A DNA stretch of 64,000 nt from Planctomycetota bacterium (GTDB taxonomy: Bacteria > Planctomycetota > UBA1135 > UBA2386), in assembly GCA_016716265.1 (NCBI GenBank), contig JADJWQ010000006.1, positions 2,507,501 through 2,571,500 of the forward strand. Reading direction: 5' to 3'. Each line of letters opens with the position of its first letter. Position 1 is the stretch's first letter. Positions 1-9,474 of the stretch are shown here, one piece after another. The notes below the pieces were generated by a model. It saw only the letters and a program-made list of their open reading frames with translations. It did no database searches and had not been told where the DNA came from. Made by a program: the position numbers and the translations under genes.

Positions 1-1354
1 CATCGGCCCGAACTGTGGCCGCTTGAACTCCTCGCTGCTCAGCGCCGACCTCGGAATCCAGGTGGCGCGACGCCCGGGCGGTGCCTCTCGCCGCCGGCAG
101 CGACCCGAAGTCGGCAGGATCTGTGCGATCCGACTCCCCGCCAGTGCCTCCGAGCGGGCTCTCGCTCCACCGCACGGCGCTCAGGCTCCCCGGGGCGGAG
201 CGCCCACCCCTTTCGTCCTGCCTGGGGGCGCGTAGGTCCAGAGCTCCAGGATCAAGTCCAGGGTCGCGTGCCCGAGCAGCGGCCGCACCGTCTTCGGGTC
301 GACGCCGACCTTGATCAGCCTGGTCGCGGTCGCAGCCTTCGATCGTCGGCAGCACGCGGACGTCAACGGCTGTCCTTCGAACCGCATCGGTGTCACGACC
401 GAGCGGTCAACGCGCTGGACCGGATGACGACGGGCAGTTCGATGCGCAAGCAGGCGCCTCGAGCCTGGGGGCTCCCGTCTCAGGGTCGCCGCACTGACGC
501 TGGCGATGGAGATCCGGACAGCGACTGAACGGCACGACGTGCATCGGGCTCTCGCAATCCGAAGCGCCCTTGGGGGCGAATGACGCAGCTCGGTAGATCT
601 GGCCGGCCTCGTTGGCGTTGTCGCTCAGTTGTCGCTGCACCAGGTTCCTTCCCTGAGCGCAAGCGTCCCTCGGTGTCCCCTGACCCTCGATCGTAGGCCG
701 CTGTCGACGGCGGACATCGGCACGCCTGGTCACTCGATGTGTCAGCGTCCGAACCGTCAGAGCCACTTCCTCATCCGATGCTCGCAGGATCGATTTCCAA
801 TCGGCGGTCGCTTGCAAGTAGGTCGGTGGCGGTGAGTTGGACGTGTGCGATGGGAAGGACGGGGGCGTTCGCGGGGTGCTCGTCGCATTGGTCGTCGCAG
901 TTCCCGGCGACGAGATGGGTTGGATCGAGCTCCGCCGGCCGTGCACGGCTCAGCATCTCCACGCTCGGGAATGGCGGAGACGAGCCTCGTTCGACGCGCG
1001 TGCTCGCGGAGGTCGGCTGACACCGGTGCACGAGGTGAGGGAGCGGAGACCGCGACTGCCGTGGACGAGGTTCACGGCTCGCTGCTCGGCGCGCAGGATG
1101 CCACCTCGTTGCGCGATCGTCGCAGTGCTCTGTTCTCCAGGAATCCGAGGTTGCCGCGGAACGAAGCTGTCGGCCGGACGATCTCCACAGGAAGTGCACG
1201 GCTGACTCGGATCCTGCCGGTTGGCGAACCGATCTGAGCGTCTTCGTCACCTCCCCTGTTTCCGACGGAGCGTGACCGCAGCGGACCGCTCGATGGGCGG
1301 GTGCGCGGTGGGTCGCGACCGTCTCCTCCAGCTCTGTTTCGAGGGAGCATTTCC
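1..1354. other. Gene-poor stretch before the SUMF gene
   Basis: Apart from a short integrase remnant near the left edge, I recognise no coherent protein in any frame. The open frames here are the long spurious ones expected at very high GC and their translations are Arg/Pro/Ala-rich without motifs. It may be decayed mobile DNA, which would fit the integrase scrap, but nothing beyond that scrap shows it. Confidence 0.4.
229..333 (-). pseudogene. Tyrosine recombinase (phage integrase) C-terminal remnant
   Basis: About 35 codons on the minus strand read like the end of a XerC/XerD-type integrase: an ATRLIKVGVDPKTV stretch, then LLGHATLDL and a WTY tail that stands where the catalytic tyrosine normally lies. 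The conserved LLGH box is present. The preceding His/Arg box (normally LRHxFATRL) is destroyed and no upstream catalytic domain is seen, so only a fragment is left. It points to a former integrated element at the left edge of the window. The frame also runs into unrelated sequence at both ends. Confidence 0.5.
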
Positions 1355-2551
1355 ATGACCACGTGTTCGAACCTGCGCGCCGCGGCGATCGCTGGCGGTG
1401 CCGTCGCTCTGCTCGCGTGTTCCGGCACCGCGCAGGCGTCCTACTCCACCTACCGCCAGTCCTGTTCCAGCTCGCTTGGCATGCCGCGGCTCTCCAACCT
1501 GAACGAGCCCGAGCCGGGGCGGCGTTTCGAGCTCCAGGTCACCGGCCTCGGTGCCTACAAGGTCGGCTACCTGCTGTTCGGCTTCCAGGACGCGTACTGG
1601 GGCGTAAACCGACTGCCGCTGGAGCTAGCCGCCTTCGGTGCGCCGGGGTGCTTCATCAACATCGATCCCGCGGTGGCCTTCGTCGTTCCGTCCGACGGCG
1701 CAGGGACTGCGCGTGCCTCGTGGTTGGTGCCAGCGCTCGCGGCGTACCTGGGCGGCGAGTTCTACAACCAGTTCGTGACGCTCGACGATGCGCCGGCAGG
1801 CCGTGCCTTGCGAGTGACGACGACGAACGCCGGACACGGCATGATCTCGATGGGGGGCGTACCCAACATGGTCGGGATCGTGCCCGGGTCGTTCGCAATG
1901 GGGTCGACGCAGGCACCGGAGGAGCAGCCGGTGCACACGGTGTACATCACGCGGCCGTTCTGGATCGGGAGATACGAGGTCACGCAGGCCGAATGGACGG
2001 CGATGATGGGATCGAATCCATCGGGCTTCCCAGGTTCTGTGCGACCCGTCGAGACGGTGAGCTGGGACGACGCCTTGGCGTACTGCGCGAGGTTGACCGC
2101 GCGCGAGCGCGCCGCGGGGCGGTTGCCGCAGGGCTACCAGTACCGGCTGCCGACGGAAGCGGAGTGGGAGTACTGCTGCCGCGCCGGCACGACGACGCCG
2201 TTCAATGTCGGCAGCTCCTTGACGACCGCTCAGGCGAACTTCGGCTCGGTCGTCGGCCAGACCACCGACGTGGGCTCGTACGCACCCAACACGTGGGGTC
2301 TGTACGACATGCACGGCAACGTCTGGGAGTGGCCGCTCGACTTGTGGGACGGATCGGCCAACTACCCCGTAGGACCGGTCTCCGATCCGTACGTTCCGAG
2401 CGGGCCCTACCAGGTGATGCGCGGTGGCTGCTGGATCCATGGCGACTGGCACTGCCGCTCCTCCAACCGGTATTGGGTCGGGAGGGGGTACCTGGCGCAC
2501 GACATCGGCTTCAGAGTCGTGCTCGCCCCGGCTCTGGTCGACTACCCGTAG
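1355..2551 (+). CDS. Secreted SUMF1/FGE-domain (formylglycine-generating-enzyme-like) protein
   Basis: The 398-aa product starts at an ATG eight bases after a good GAGGGAG ribosome site and has a signal peptide of about 28 residues (hydrophobic core, then TAQA). The second half is a clear SUMF1/EgtB/FGE-type domain: PGSFAMGS, RYEVTQAEW, YRLPTEAEWEY, YDMHGNVWEW, MRGGCW and GFRVVL in the expected order. The first ~160 residues carry a secreted N-terminal domain I do not recognise. The usual Cys after GNVWEW is a Pro, and RGGCW carries a Cys where most bacterial homologues have Ser. Catalysis like true FGE (cysteine-to-formylglycine conversion of sulfatases) is therefore uncertain; many such planctomycete paralogues have unknown roles. 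The gene ends with TAG and is followed by transposase debris on the other strand. Confidence 0.85.
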   Translation: MTTCSNLRAAAIAGGAVALLACSGTAQASYSTYRQSCSSSLGMPRLSNLNEPEPGRRFELQVTGLGAYKVGYLLFGFQDAYWGVNRLPLELAAFGAPGCFINIDPAVAFVVPSDGAGTARASWLVPALAAYLGGEFYNQFVTLDDAPAGRALRVTTTNAGHGMISMGGVPNMVGIVPGSFAMGSTQAPEEQPVHTVYITRPFWIGRYEVTQAEWTAMMGSNPSGFPGSVRPVETVSWDDALAYCARLTARERAAGRLPQGYQYRLPTEAEWEYCCRAGTTTPFNVGSSLTTAQANFGSVVGQTTDVGSYAPNTWGLYDMHGNVWEWPLDLWDGSANYPVGPVSDPYVPSGPYQVMRGGCWIHGDWHCRSSNRYWVGRGYLAHDIGFRVVLAPALVDYP

Positions 2552-2639
2552 GTGCAGGCGAGTGCGCCGAGCACGCCTGCGAGCGTGCCCCGCCCGAGCA
2601 GTTCGCGCGGCTTCGACCGGGCAGCGACGGAGCCGAGCA

Positions 2640-3627
2640 GACCGGAGGCGCCGACGCTCGGTGTGGTGGTGGGCAACGAACTCCCGAACGACGCGATCGA
2701 GGTGGCCCGTCCCGAAGACGAGGAGCCGGTCGAGGCACTCGCGCTCGATCGAGAGCGCGAAGCGCTCGGCGACTGCGTTCATGTTCGGAGCTTCAAGTGA
2801 GATCGTCACCGGTCGCACACGGGCGTCGGTCAGGATGCGCTCGAAGCGGTTGCTGAACTTCGTGTCGCGATCGAGGATCAGGATCCGCTTCCCGCGGAGG
2901 AGGCCGTCGACATGGACAGTCAGTCAGGTTGCGGGCGATGTGCACCATGAACGCGTCGTAGGGATCGGTGGCGATGCCGCCGACCTCGAAGGCGCGGGTC
3001 GCGTGGCCGATCACGATCGGCACGTAGCTGATGACGAGCCCGCGGACCGTCGACGCCTCGACAGTGGAGAAGTCGACGGCGGCGATCACGTCGGCGTGCG
3101 CCCGACGGACGGCTCCCGAGGCGGTCGGACCGGTCCGGCGACGGTCTGATCCCGTGCTCCTTCGGCATCTTGGCGATCGTCGACCTGGCGACGCGGTGGC
3201 CGAGCTTGTCCAACTCGCCCAGGATGCCGCAGTAGCCCCGGGTCGAGTTCTCGGCGGCCATTCGGAGGATGCGCTTCCGGATGCCCTGCGTGATGGCAGG
3301 GCGGCCAACGCGGCAAGTCGGGTGGGTCCACTTCGCGGCGATCAGCCATCGGTGCCACCGCACGATGGCGTCGGGCGTGACGAGGGTCGCCACGAGGGTG
3401 AGGAGTCGCCGGCCCAACGCGGAGCCCTTGGCCGCGAGACGTCGGCGCTGGTCGTCGGTGAGGCGAACGTAGCGGTCGCCCAACTGCTCTCGGAGAACGC
3501 GGTTCTCCTCGATCAGGTAGGCGATGGCCCGCGTCTGCTCGCGGTGGACCCAGCCCGCAATAGCGGTCAGGAGAAGGTGGGTACACAGAGCGGAGCGCGT
3601 TCGAGTGTTCGGACCGCAAGGCCGCAA
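2640..3627 (-). pseudogene. Broken integrase-core (rve) transposase, IS481/IS3-like
   Basis: Three consecutive minus-strand frames together spell one transposase. The N-terminal part (LLLTAIAGWVHREQ, AIVRWHRWLIAAKW, EHGIRPSPDR) lies at 3576-3100. A middle part with ADVIAAVDFSTVE and HIARNLTD follows in a second frame to about 2920. The C-terminal part (APNMNAVAERF, SIERECLDRL, FVAHHHTERRR) is in a third frame to about 2640. The DDE core is recognisable, but two frameshifts make it inactive. Two shorter remnants of the same family occur at 9.7-10.0 kb and 28.6-29.0 kb. It lies between the SUMF gene and the kinase gene, with its 5' end close to the kinase's 3' end. Confidence 0.75.
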
Positions 3628-3631
3628 TCGG

Positions 3632-3775
3632 TCAACGCATGCTGTCGAGGACCGCGGCGAAGTCAGCGCGGTCGCGCAGCGGTGCCAGCTCCGGGGACCG
3701 GGCGAGCCCGTCGGGGTTCCGGTAGCCCTGGGCGGCGAGTGCCCGCAGCTCGGCCACGGCGTCGGTGAGGACCTG
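3632..3775 (-). other. Detached in-frame C-terminal tail of the kinase gene
   Basis: Directly after the TAG that ends the kinase, the same frame stays open for 47 codons and then reaches TGA at 3632-3634. The translation (QVLTDAVAELRALAAQGYRNP ... LAPLRDRADFAAVLDSM) is the typical end of planctomycete kinase/TPR sensors, where a final helical repeat carries a DPDL.PLR.-.F motif. This strongly suggests that the TAG is a recent nonsense change, or a sequencing error, and that the ancestral protein was 47 residues longer. Confidence 0.65.
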
Positions 3776-6700
3776 CTAGCGCTGGTCCGGGTCGTCGTGC
3801 GCGCCCTCGGTCGCGAGTCGGGTCAGCACGACCGCGCGCAGGACGTGGAATTGGTCGCCGAGATTGCGGCGCAGCGAGGCGGCGCGATCGAGTTGGTGCA
3901 GGGCCTTCTGCAGCTCGTTGCCGCGGTAGAGTGCGAGTGCATCGGCGATCAGCGCGCGCGTCGACGCGAGCTCCGCTCGCTGCGCCTCGGCGCGGGCTGC
4001 GCGCTCCGCGGGCGTGCCGAGGTCGTAGCGGTCCATCAGGGCGGCGCTCAGAGGCTCCTGGATGCGCGAGCGGGCGTAGGCGAGCGGGTCGAGGGGGTAG
4101 TGGACGACGCGGCCGTCCGCGTCGACCACCGTCAGGCTCTCGCCAGCGGGCGCGAACGAGCAAGCCCGGTAGTCGACCTCCGGATCGGCCCAGCGCGCCA
4201 GGCGCCGGCCGGAGGGGACCTCGAACAACAGGATCTCCGCGGCGCAACGCACCGCGACGCGGTCGCTGGCAGGCGCGAACGCCAGCTCCATGTAGTCGGC
4301 CGTCGGGACGCGGCCGACCGCCAACGTGTCGAACGTCGCGGCGTCGTGGATCCGCATGCCGGTGTCGTTCGCCACCGTGCACAGGTAGCGGCCGTCGGGC
4401 GTGTAGCCGGCGTCGAAGGTCAGCGCGTTGTGCTGGATGCGATGCAGCTCCTCACCGCGCGCGAGGTCGAAGACGGTGACCGTTCGCGACGCGCCGTCGG
4501 TCCGCGCGAGCCGTCGGCCGTCGGGAGAGAGCGCGGCCGGCAGCTGCCACGTCACCGGCACGCGCCCGAGTTCGCGGCGCCGGTCGAGGTCGTAGGCGAC
4601 GAACTCCTTGCCGGTCCGCGCGACGAGGCACCGGCCGTCCGGGGTGAAACGGGCGGCGTCCCAGAACTCGCCGGGAGGTGAGGGCTCCCCGAGGACCCGC
4701 CGCGAGGCGGTCTCGATCACCCGGGAACCCGACCCGTCGCCGGCCGAGACGAACAGCAGCAGGCCGTCGGCGGAGAAGCGGACGTCGCAATGGCCGGGCA
4801 GATCGGGTGCGATCTCGGCGAGGGCGCGGTCGCTCTGCAGGTCGAGCAGGAGGCGGGGTGGCTCGGTGCCGGGTCGTTCGGGTGTTCGCGGCGCCTGGTG
4901 GATGGCGAGGCGTCCGTCGGCGGAGACCCTGGTGAGGTTGGCGCCGCCGTCGGCGCGGCTCCGCTCGGTAAGTGCGCGCGAGCTCTCGAAGGGCGTCGGG
5001 TCCCAGAGGTCGATCCCGCCGCTGTGCCCTGCGGTGACGAAGCGATCGCTGCCGGGCACGAAGCGCAACGCGTGGTGGCCGTGCGGGTCATTGGCCAGGC
5101 TGCCGACGCGCGCGCCGCTGCCGACGTCCCACAGTGACAGCCGCGGACCGTTCGTCGTGATCAGCAGGTTGGAGTCGCGTGCGAACCAGGCCGGACCACG
5201 GACGTCGAAGTCCCGGTTCGTGCCGAGGCGGTGCACGCTCGTGCCGCTGTGCGCGTCGAGGATCTCGCCGACCATCTCGCTGCCGGGGATCGAGCGCCGT
5301 AGCGCGAAGACCCAGCGGCCCGAGGGTGCGAGGGCCTGGCCGGCACAGAAGCCGGGGCGCGCATCCGAGCCGACGACCCGGCGGCGGATGGACGGACCGT
5401 CCAGATCGACGAGGAACAGATCGCCCGAGCGGGTGCGGACCAGTGCATACCGGCCGCTGGCATCCACCTCGACGCTCTGCTGGTACCAGAGGTGGACGTT
5501 GTAGTAGCCGGGCGGGTCGCGGTCCTCGAGGGCGAGGACCCGGGGTAGTGCCTCGCCGCCGAGATCGACGACGTGCAGACGCGAGGAGCCATCGAGGAGG
5601 ACGACGCGGCGGCCGACGACCTCGGCGCTGCGCCGGGGGTGCTCGACCCGGAGCACCTCGCGCGCCGCGTCGGCGTCCGCGGGAGATCCGACCAGCAGGC
5701 GGCCGTCGACGGTCCACACGCACACCGCGTCGTCGGTCGCCATGCTCCGGGCCCACACGATCCCGGAGCCGGTCTTCCAGGTGCCTCGCTCGCTCCCGTC
5801 CGCCAGGGCGCGGAGTCGGACCGTGCCGTCCATCGATGCCGACCAGCACAGGGTCTCGCGGTCGAGGAAGCCGACTGCGGTCATCTCCTGCTCATGGTCT
5901 TCGAAGCGGTGCAGCGCGCGACGTTCCTCGAGGTCCCAGACGATCGTCAGTCGGCTGTCGTCGGCGCTGATCGCGTGGCGACCGCTGGCGCTGACCGTCA
6001 ATTGGCGCGAGGCCGCGTCGTGGCCGTGCAGCGTGTCGAGGAGGTAGTGGCGCTGCAGTGCGGTATAGAGCGCGTTGTTGGCGTCGTCGCCGGGCGCCCG
6101 CGCCGCACCCTCGATCGCCAGCCGCAGCGCGGTGTCCGGATCCTCGTCGGCGAGCGCGATGGCTTGGGCCGAGAGGCGCAAGCCCTCCGCCTCGCGCCGT
6201 GCCTGCTGCTCGGCGGCCAGCGCGTCGCGGGCCTCGGTCTCGGCGAGCTGCGCGCGGTCGAGGAGGCTGCGGACCTCGGCTTCGCGCCGCTCGGCCAGCG
6301 CGCGCGCCTCGCTGGCCTCCTGCGAGCGCTGGTCGGCACGCTGGGCCTGGGCGTGCGCCTCCTCGGCCTGCCACAGCGCGACGCCGAGGCCGAGAACCAG
6401 CGACACGAACACCGCCAGTGCCACCGTCGCGACGGTGCGGTGGCGGCGCGCCAGCTTGCCGAGGCGGTAGCGGAGCGTCGGCGGACCGGCCGACACCGGC
6501 TCGTCGGCCAGGTAGCGGCGCAGGTCCGCGGCCAGACCGTTGACGGTCTCGTAGCGGCGGTTGCGGTCCTTGGCCAACGCCTTCATCACCACGCGGTCGA
6601 GGTCGCCACGCAATGCGGTCCGGAGCCGATGTGGGTCGGATCCGTGGCGCTCCGCCAGCGCCGCGACGTCGCGCCCGGCAGTGTCGACCCGGGTGCTCGG

Positions 6701-7669
6701 CGGCGGCGGATCGATCTCGCGGATCTGGCGCAGCACCGCGTCATAGCCCTTCTGCAGGCTGTCCTTCAGCTCGAACGGCTTGCTGCCGCTGAGCAGCTCG
6801 TAGAGCAGGACGCCGAGCGAGTAGACGTCGGCGCGGGTATCCACGTCGAGGCCGCTCATCTCGGCTTGCTCGGGCGCCATGTATTCCGGCGTGCCGACCA
6901 GTTGGCGGAACTCGGTGAACAGGGTCTTCTCGGTGAGCCGGTGGTCGGTGGCCTTGGCGATGCCGAAGTCGATGACCTTGGGCACCGGCACGCCGTCGTG
7001 CAGGGTCACCAGCACATTCGACGGCTTGATATCGCGGTGGATGATGCCCTTCTGGTGGGCGTGCTGGATCGCGGCAGCGACGTCGAGGAACAGCTCGATG
7101 CGGCGGCGGGTATCGAGCTTCGCAGAGTCGCAGTAGTCGGTGATCTGGACGCCGCGTACCAGCTCCATCACGAAGTAGGGCCGGCCGGTCACCGTGGCGC
7201 CGGCGTCGAAGACCCGCGCGATGTTGTGGTGGTCCATCAGCGCGAGCGCCTGCTGCTCGGCCTCGAACCGGGCGATCACCTGGCGGGTGTCCATACCCGC
7301 CTTGAGGATCTTGAAGGCCACCTTGCGGCGCACCGGCCGCAATTGTTCGGCCATGTAGACGGTGCCGAAGCCGCCCTCGCCGATCTCCTGGAGGATCCGG
7401 TAGCGGTCGATCACCGCGCCGGGCGAGGCGAGCAGGGGTTCGCTGGCGGCCGGGGTGCGGGGTCGAGACGGTCGGCCGGGCTCCGGAGGGTCGGCATCGG
7501 CCGGTTCCGTCGCTTCGACGTGTGCGTCGAGCAGGGCGCGGACCTCGTCGAGCAAGGCGCCGCCTTCGCCGGTGCCTGCGAGGAACGTCTCGCGCTCCGA
7601 GGGCGCGAGCTGCACCGCGTCGTGGAACAGCTGCTTGGCGCGCTCCCAGGCTTCGGGGCCGAGCGTCAC
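3776..7669 (-). CDS. Transmembrane Ser/Thr protein kinase with WD40-like sensor domain
   Basis: The 1297-aa product starts at a GTG that overlaps the sigma-factor stop (GTGA), so translation is probably coupled. The kinase domain occupies about residues 85-390: glycine loop GEGGFG (97-102), catalytic Lys 120, HRD 211-213 and DFG 234-236, so it should be active. A single membrane span lies at about 413-433, then an Ala/Glu/Gln-rich coiled coil to about 530, then a long WD40/beta-propeller-like sensor and a short helical-repeat end. This is the planctomycete sigma factor-kinase pair architecture, thought to link an external or periplasmic signal to phosphorylation. The frame stays open far upstream of the GTG but that extension is not protein-like. 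The C-terminus ends at TAG, apparently 47 codons early. Confidence 0.9.
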   Translation of the reverse strand: MTLGPEAWERAKQLFHDAVQLAPSERETFLAGTGEGGALLDEVRALLDAHVEATEPADADPPEPGRPSRPRTPAASEPLLASPGAVIDRYRILQEIGEGGFGTVYMAEQLRPVRRKVAFKILKAGMDTRQVIARFEAEQQALALMDHHNIARVFDAGATVTGRPYFVMELVRGVQITDYCDSAKLDTRRRIELFLDVAAAIQHAHQKGIIHRDIKPSNVLVTLHDGVPVPKVIDFGIAKATDHRLTEKTLFTEFRQLVGTPEYMAPEQAEMSGLDVDTRADVYSLGVLLYELLSGSKPFELKDSLQKGYDAVLRQIREIDPPPPSTRVDTAGRDVAALAERHGSDPHRLRTALRGDLDRVVMKALAKDRNRRYETVNGLAADLRRYLADEPVSAGPPTLRYRLGKLARRHRTVATVALAVFVSLVLGLGVALWQAEEAHAQAQRADQRSQEASEARALAERREAEVRSLLDRAQLAETEARDALAAEQQARREAEGLRLSAQAIALADEDPDTALRLAIEGAARAPGDDANNALYTALQRHYLLDTLHGHDAASRQLTVSASGRHAISADDSRLTIVWDLEERRALHRFEDHEQEMTAVGFLDRETLCWSASMDGTVRLRALADGSERGTWKTGSGIVWARSMATDDAVCVWTVDGRLLVGSPADADAAREVLRVEHPRRSAEVVGRRVVLLDGSSRLHVVDLGGEALPRVLALEDRDPPGYYNVHLWYQQSVEVDASGRYALVRTRSGDLFLVDLDGPSIRRRVVGSDARPGFCAGQALAPSGRWVFALRRSIPGSEMVGEILDAHSGTSVHRLGTNRDFDVRGPAWFARDSNLLITTNGPRLSLWDVGSGARVGSLANDPHGHHALRFVPGSDRFVTAGHSGGIDLWDPTPFESSRALTERSRADGGANLTRVSADGRLAIHQAPRTPERPGTEPPRLLLDLQSDRALAEIAPDLPGHCDVRFSADGLLLFVSAGDGSGSRVIETASRRVLGEPSPPGEFWDAARFTPDGRCLVARTGKEFVAYDLDRRRELGRVPVTWQLPAALSPDGRRLARTDGASRTVTVFDLARGEELHRIQHNALTFDAGYTPDGRYLCTVANDTGMRIHDAATFDTLAVGRVPTADYMELAFAPASDRVAVRCAAEILLFEVPSGRRLARWADPEVDYRACSFAPAGESLTVVDADGRVVHYPLDPLAYARSRIQEPLSAALMDRYDLGTPAERAARAEAQRAELASTRALIADALALYRGNELQKALHQLDRAASLRRNLGDQFHVLRAVVLTRLATEGAHDDPDQR

Positions 7670-8229
7670 TCCGGTTCCTCTTCCGACGTGGCCTGCGGCG
7701 AGGCGTTGACCGCGCGGTGCAGGAAGGCCTGGGCGATCTGCCAGTCGCGGCGCACGGTGCGTGCGTGGATCCCGAGCACGTTGCCGGTCTCGGCGGCCGA
7801 GAGTCCGGCGTAGATCCGCAGCTTGGCGATCTCGGCAAGGCGCGGGTCGCGCGCGGCGAGCTGCTCGATCGCCTCGTCCAGCGCCAGGATGTCGTGGGGT
7901 TCCTGGCGGGCGGCGAGTTCCAGGGGGTCCAACGGCACACGGACGCGACCGCCGCCACGCTTCTCGCGGCCCTTGCCGCGCGCGTGGTCGATCAGGATGC
8001 GCCGCATCGACTCGGCCGCGGCGGCGAGGAAGGCGCCGCGGTCCAGCGCGTCGCCGCCACCCGGCGTCTGGCCACCGAGCTTCAGCCAGGCCTCGTGGAC
8101 CAACGCCGTCGCCTGCAGGGTGTGCCCGGCGCGCTCGTGCGCGAGCTGGTTCTGGGCGATGTCGCGGAGACGCTCGTAGACCGCGGCGAACAGCTCGGCG
8201 CGGTCTCGGTCCATCGAGGCGGGATCCAT
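7666..8229 (-). CDS. RNA polymerase sigma factor, ECF-like
   Basis: The 187-aa protein carries sigma-70 region 2 (LRDIAQNQLAHERAGHTLQ, ALVHEAWLKL, SMRRILIDHAR) and region 4 (LRIYAGLSAAETGNVLGI followed by VRRDWQ). This is the pattern of the large planctomycete/acidobacterial ECF-like family that partners with Ser/Thr kinases. It lacks a sigma-70 region 1, as expected for ECF factors. ATG at 8229 was chosen because homologous sequence begins at about MDRDRAELF; an ATG five codons later is possible. Its TGA overlaps the kinase GTG, indicating one operon. The 5' side faces the divergent lectin gene, leaving a 261-bp shared promoter region. Confidence 0.88.
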   Translation of the reverse strand: MDPASMDRDRAELFAAVYERLRDIAQNQLAHERAGHTLQATALVHEAWLKLGGQTPGGGDALDRGAFLAAAAESMRRILIDHARGKGREKRGGGRVRVPLDPLELAARQEPHDILALDEAIEQLAARDPRLAEIAKLRIYAGLSAAETGNVLGIHARTVRRDWQIAQAFLHRAVNASPQATSEEEPE

Positions 8230-8490
8230 CGGGAAGCGAGGGGCGAGTGAGCGGGATCGCGGCGACGGTTCGGGACGGACCATCGATCGGCACAGGGCGA
8301 TGGCCACCCGTTCCCTCGGACAGGATTTGGTCGGTTCGCCTCCGGCCGGGCAGGAACGGGCCGAGCAGGAACCGGCCGAGTCGGAATCTGCGCGCGATCA
8401 TCGCAAAACCGTCCGCTTCCGGCAGTGTCTGTCGCGATCCGGCTCCGAACGCGGGAGTCCTCGAACCGACCCGCCATGGAGAACCACGCA
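8230..8490. promoter_or_regulatory. Divergent promoter region between sigma-kinase operon and lectin gene
   Basis: This 261-bp segment separates two divergently transcribed units and must hold both sets of 5' signals. It is C/G-rich with a run of short GGAACGG/GGAACCGG-like repeats around 8340-8380 that could be operator-like. I cannot point to convincing -35/-10 boxes. Confidence 0.35.
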
Positions 8491-9474
8491 ATGATCGCCA
8501 GCCCAGCCCGCCGCGCCTTCCGCGCCGTCACCCTGCCACTCGTCACTCTCACGCTCGTCGTCGCTGCCGCGACGCCGGCCGCCGCCCAGGGCCCCGACCG
8601 GATCCAGGGGCCGGCGGGCGGGACGTCCGGAACCGCGTTCGACCTGCGCGCCCCGGTGGGGCAACGCATCGGTCGGATCGAGATCTACTCCGGTGCCTTC
8701 GTCGACGGCTTCCGGCTGCTCTACCGCGATCGCAACGGCTCTCCGAACGGGCCGACGCCATGGGTCGGCAACACCACCGGCACGCTGAGCACCCTCGACC
8801 TGGGCTGGAGCGACTACCTGCGCCGCGTCGACGTGTGGACGTCGTCGGGCTTCGTCAATCAGGTGCGGTTCGTCACGCGCGACGGGGTCGACGTGACCTA
8901 TGGCTCGCGGCGGACCGGCGACGTCCGGACCAACTTCCAGGCGAGCGGTGCCAACGACGAGGTGGTCGGGTTGTTCGGGCACGCCGGCGCGCTGGTCACC
9001 GGCCTCGGCACGGTGCGCCGCGACGTGCTCGCGAGCACCCGCTCCAGCGGCCCGAACTTCAACTGCACGACGTCCAACGGCCTGACCATCCAGCTCACCG
9101 CCGTCCTCTCGCCCGAGCCCTTCGTGCCCGGCCACACCCCCGAATTGCAGCTCACGACCAACTACCGCTACTTCCGCGAGCCGCACTTCATGATCTACGG
9201 CCTGTCGGACACCAGCTTCAATGGCCAACCGCTGCCGCTGAGCCTCTCGGTGATCGGTGCCGGCGGTTGCACGCTGAACTGCTCGCTCGACGCGCTGGTG
9301 CCCTTGCCGGCCCCGGACTTCTTCGGGCGCATCGACCACCCGATCCCCCTGCCCAACGATCCGAACTCGATCGGCCGCGAGATCCACTTCCAGGGTCTGG
9401 TGCTGGAGCCGGCAGCCAATGCCGCTGGGCTGGTGACCAGTCCGATGATCTCGGCGCGGATCGGCGGCTACTGA
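8491..9474 (+). CDS. Secreted jacalin-like lectin protein
   Basis: The 327-aa product starts at ATG 8491, which has a GGAG site nine bases upstream; an in-frame ATG at 8476 is less well placed. A signal peptide of about 33 residues ends at AAAQ. Residues ~40-170 show the beta-prism pattern of jacalin-type lectins (GGTSGTAFDL, RIGRIEIYSG, VDGFRLLYRD, VNQVRFVTRDG, ending in a conserved VVGLFGHAG). The C-terminal ~150 residues are a beta-rich secreted domain I do not recognise, with four cysteines. Such lectins bind sugars at the cell surface or outside. It is transcribed divergently from the sigma-kinase operon, which could control it, but that is inference. Confidence 0.75.
   Translation: MIASPARRAFRAVTLPLVTLTLVVAAATPAAAQGPDRIQGPAGGTSGTAFDLRAPVGQRIGRIEIYSGAFVDGFRLLYRDRNGSPNGPTPWVGNTTGTLSTLDLGWSDYLRRVDVWTSSGFVNQVRFVTRDGVDVTYGSRRTGDVRTNFQASGANDEVVGLFGHAGALVTGLGTVRRDVLASTRSSGPNFNCTTSNGLTIQLTAVLSPEPFVPGHTPELQLTTNYRYFREPHFMIYGLSDTSFNGQPLPLSLSVIGAGGCTLNCSLDALVPLPAPDFFGRIDHPIPLPNDPNSIGREIHFQGLVLEPAANAAGLVTSPMISARIGGY

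Noticed and set aside
2552..2800. An 82-codon plus-strand frame after the SUMF gene.
   Set aside because: It lies antisense to the C-terminus of the broken transposase and has no features of its own.
5573..7813. A 746-codon plus-strand frame opposite the kinase gene, and similar long antisense frames at 10.5-12.3 kb, 28.4-31.0 kb, 31.0-32.9 kb and 33.1-35.2 kb.
   Set aside because: They mirror real genes on the other strand. High GC keeps the antisense frame open. Compositions are typical of shadows.
7670..8491. The kinase frame stays open upstream to 8491, which would add about 270 residues.
   Set aside because: That part is Arg/Pro-rich with no motif and lies antisense-free but out of frame over the sigma-factor gene. 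The GTG at 7669 overlapping the sigma stop is a natural coupled start.
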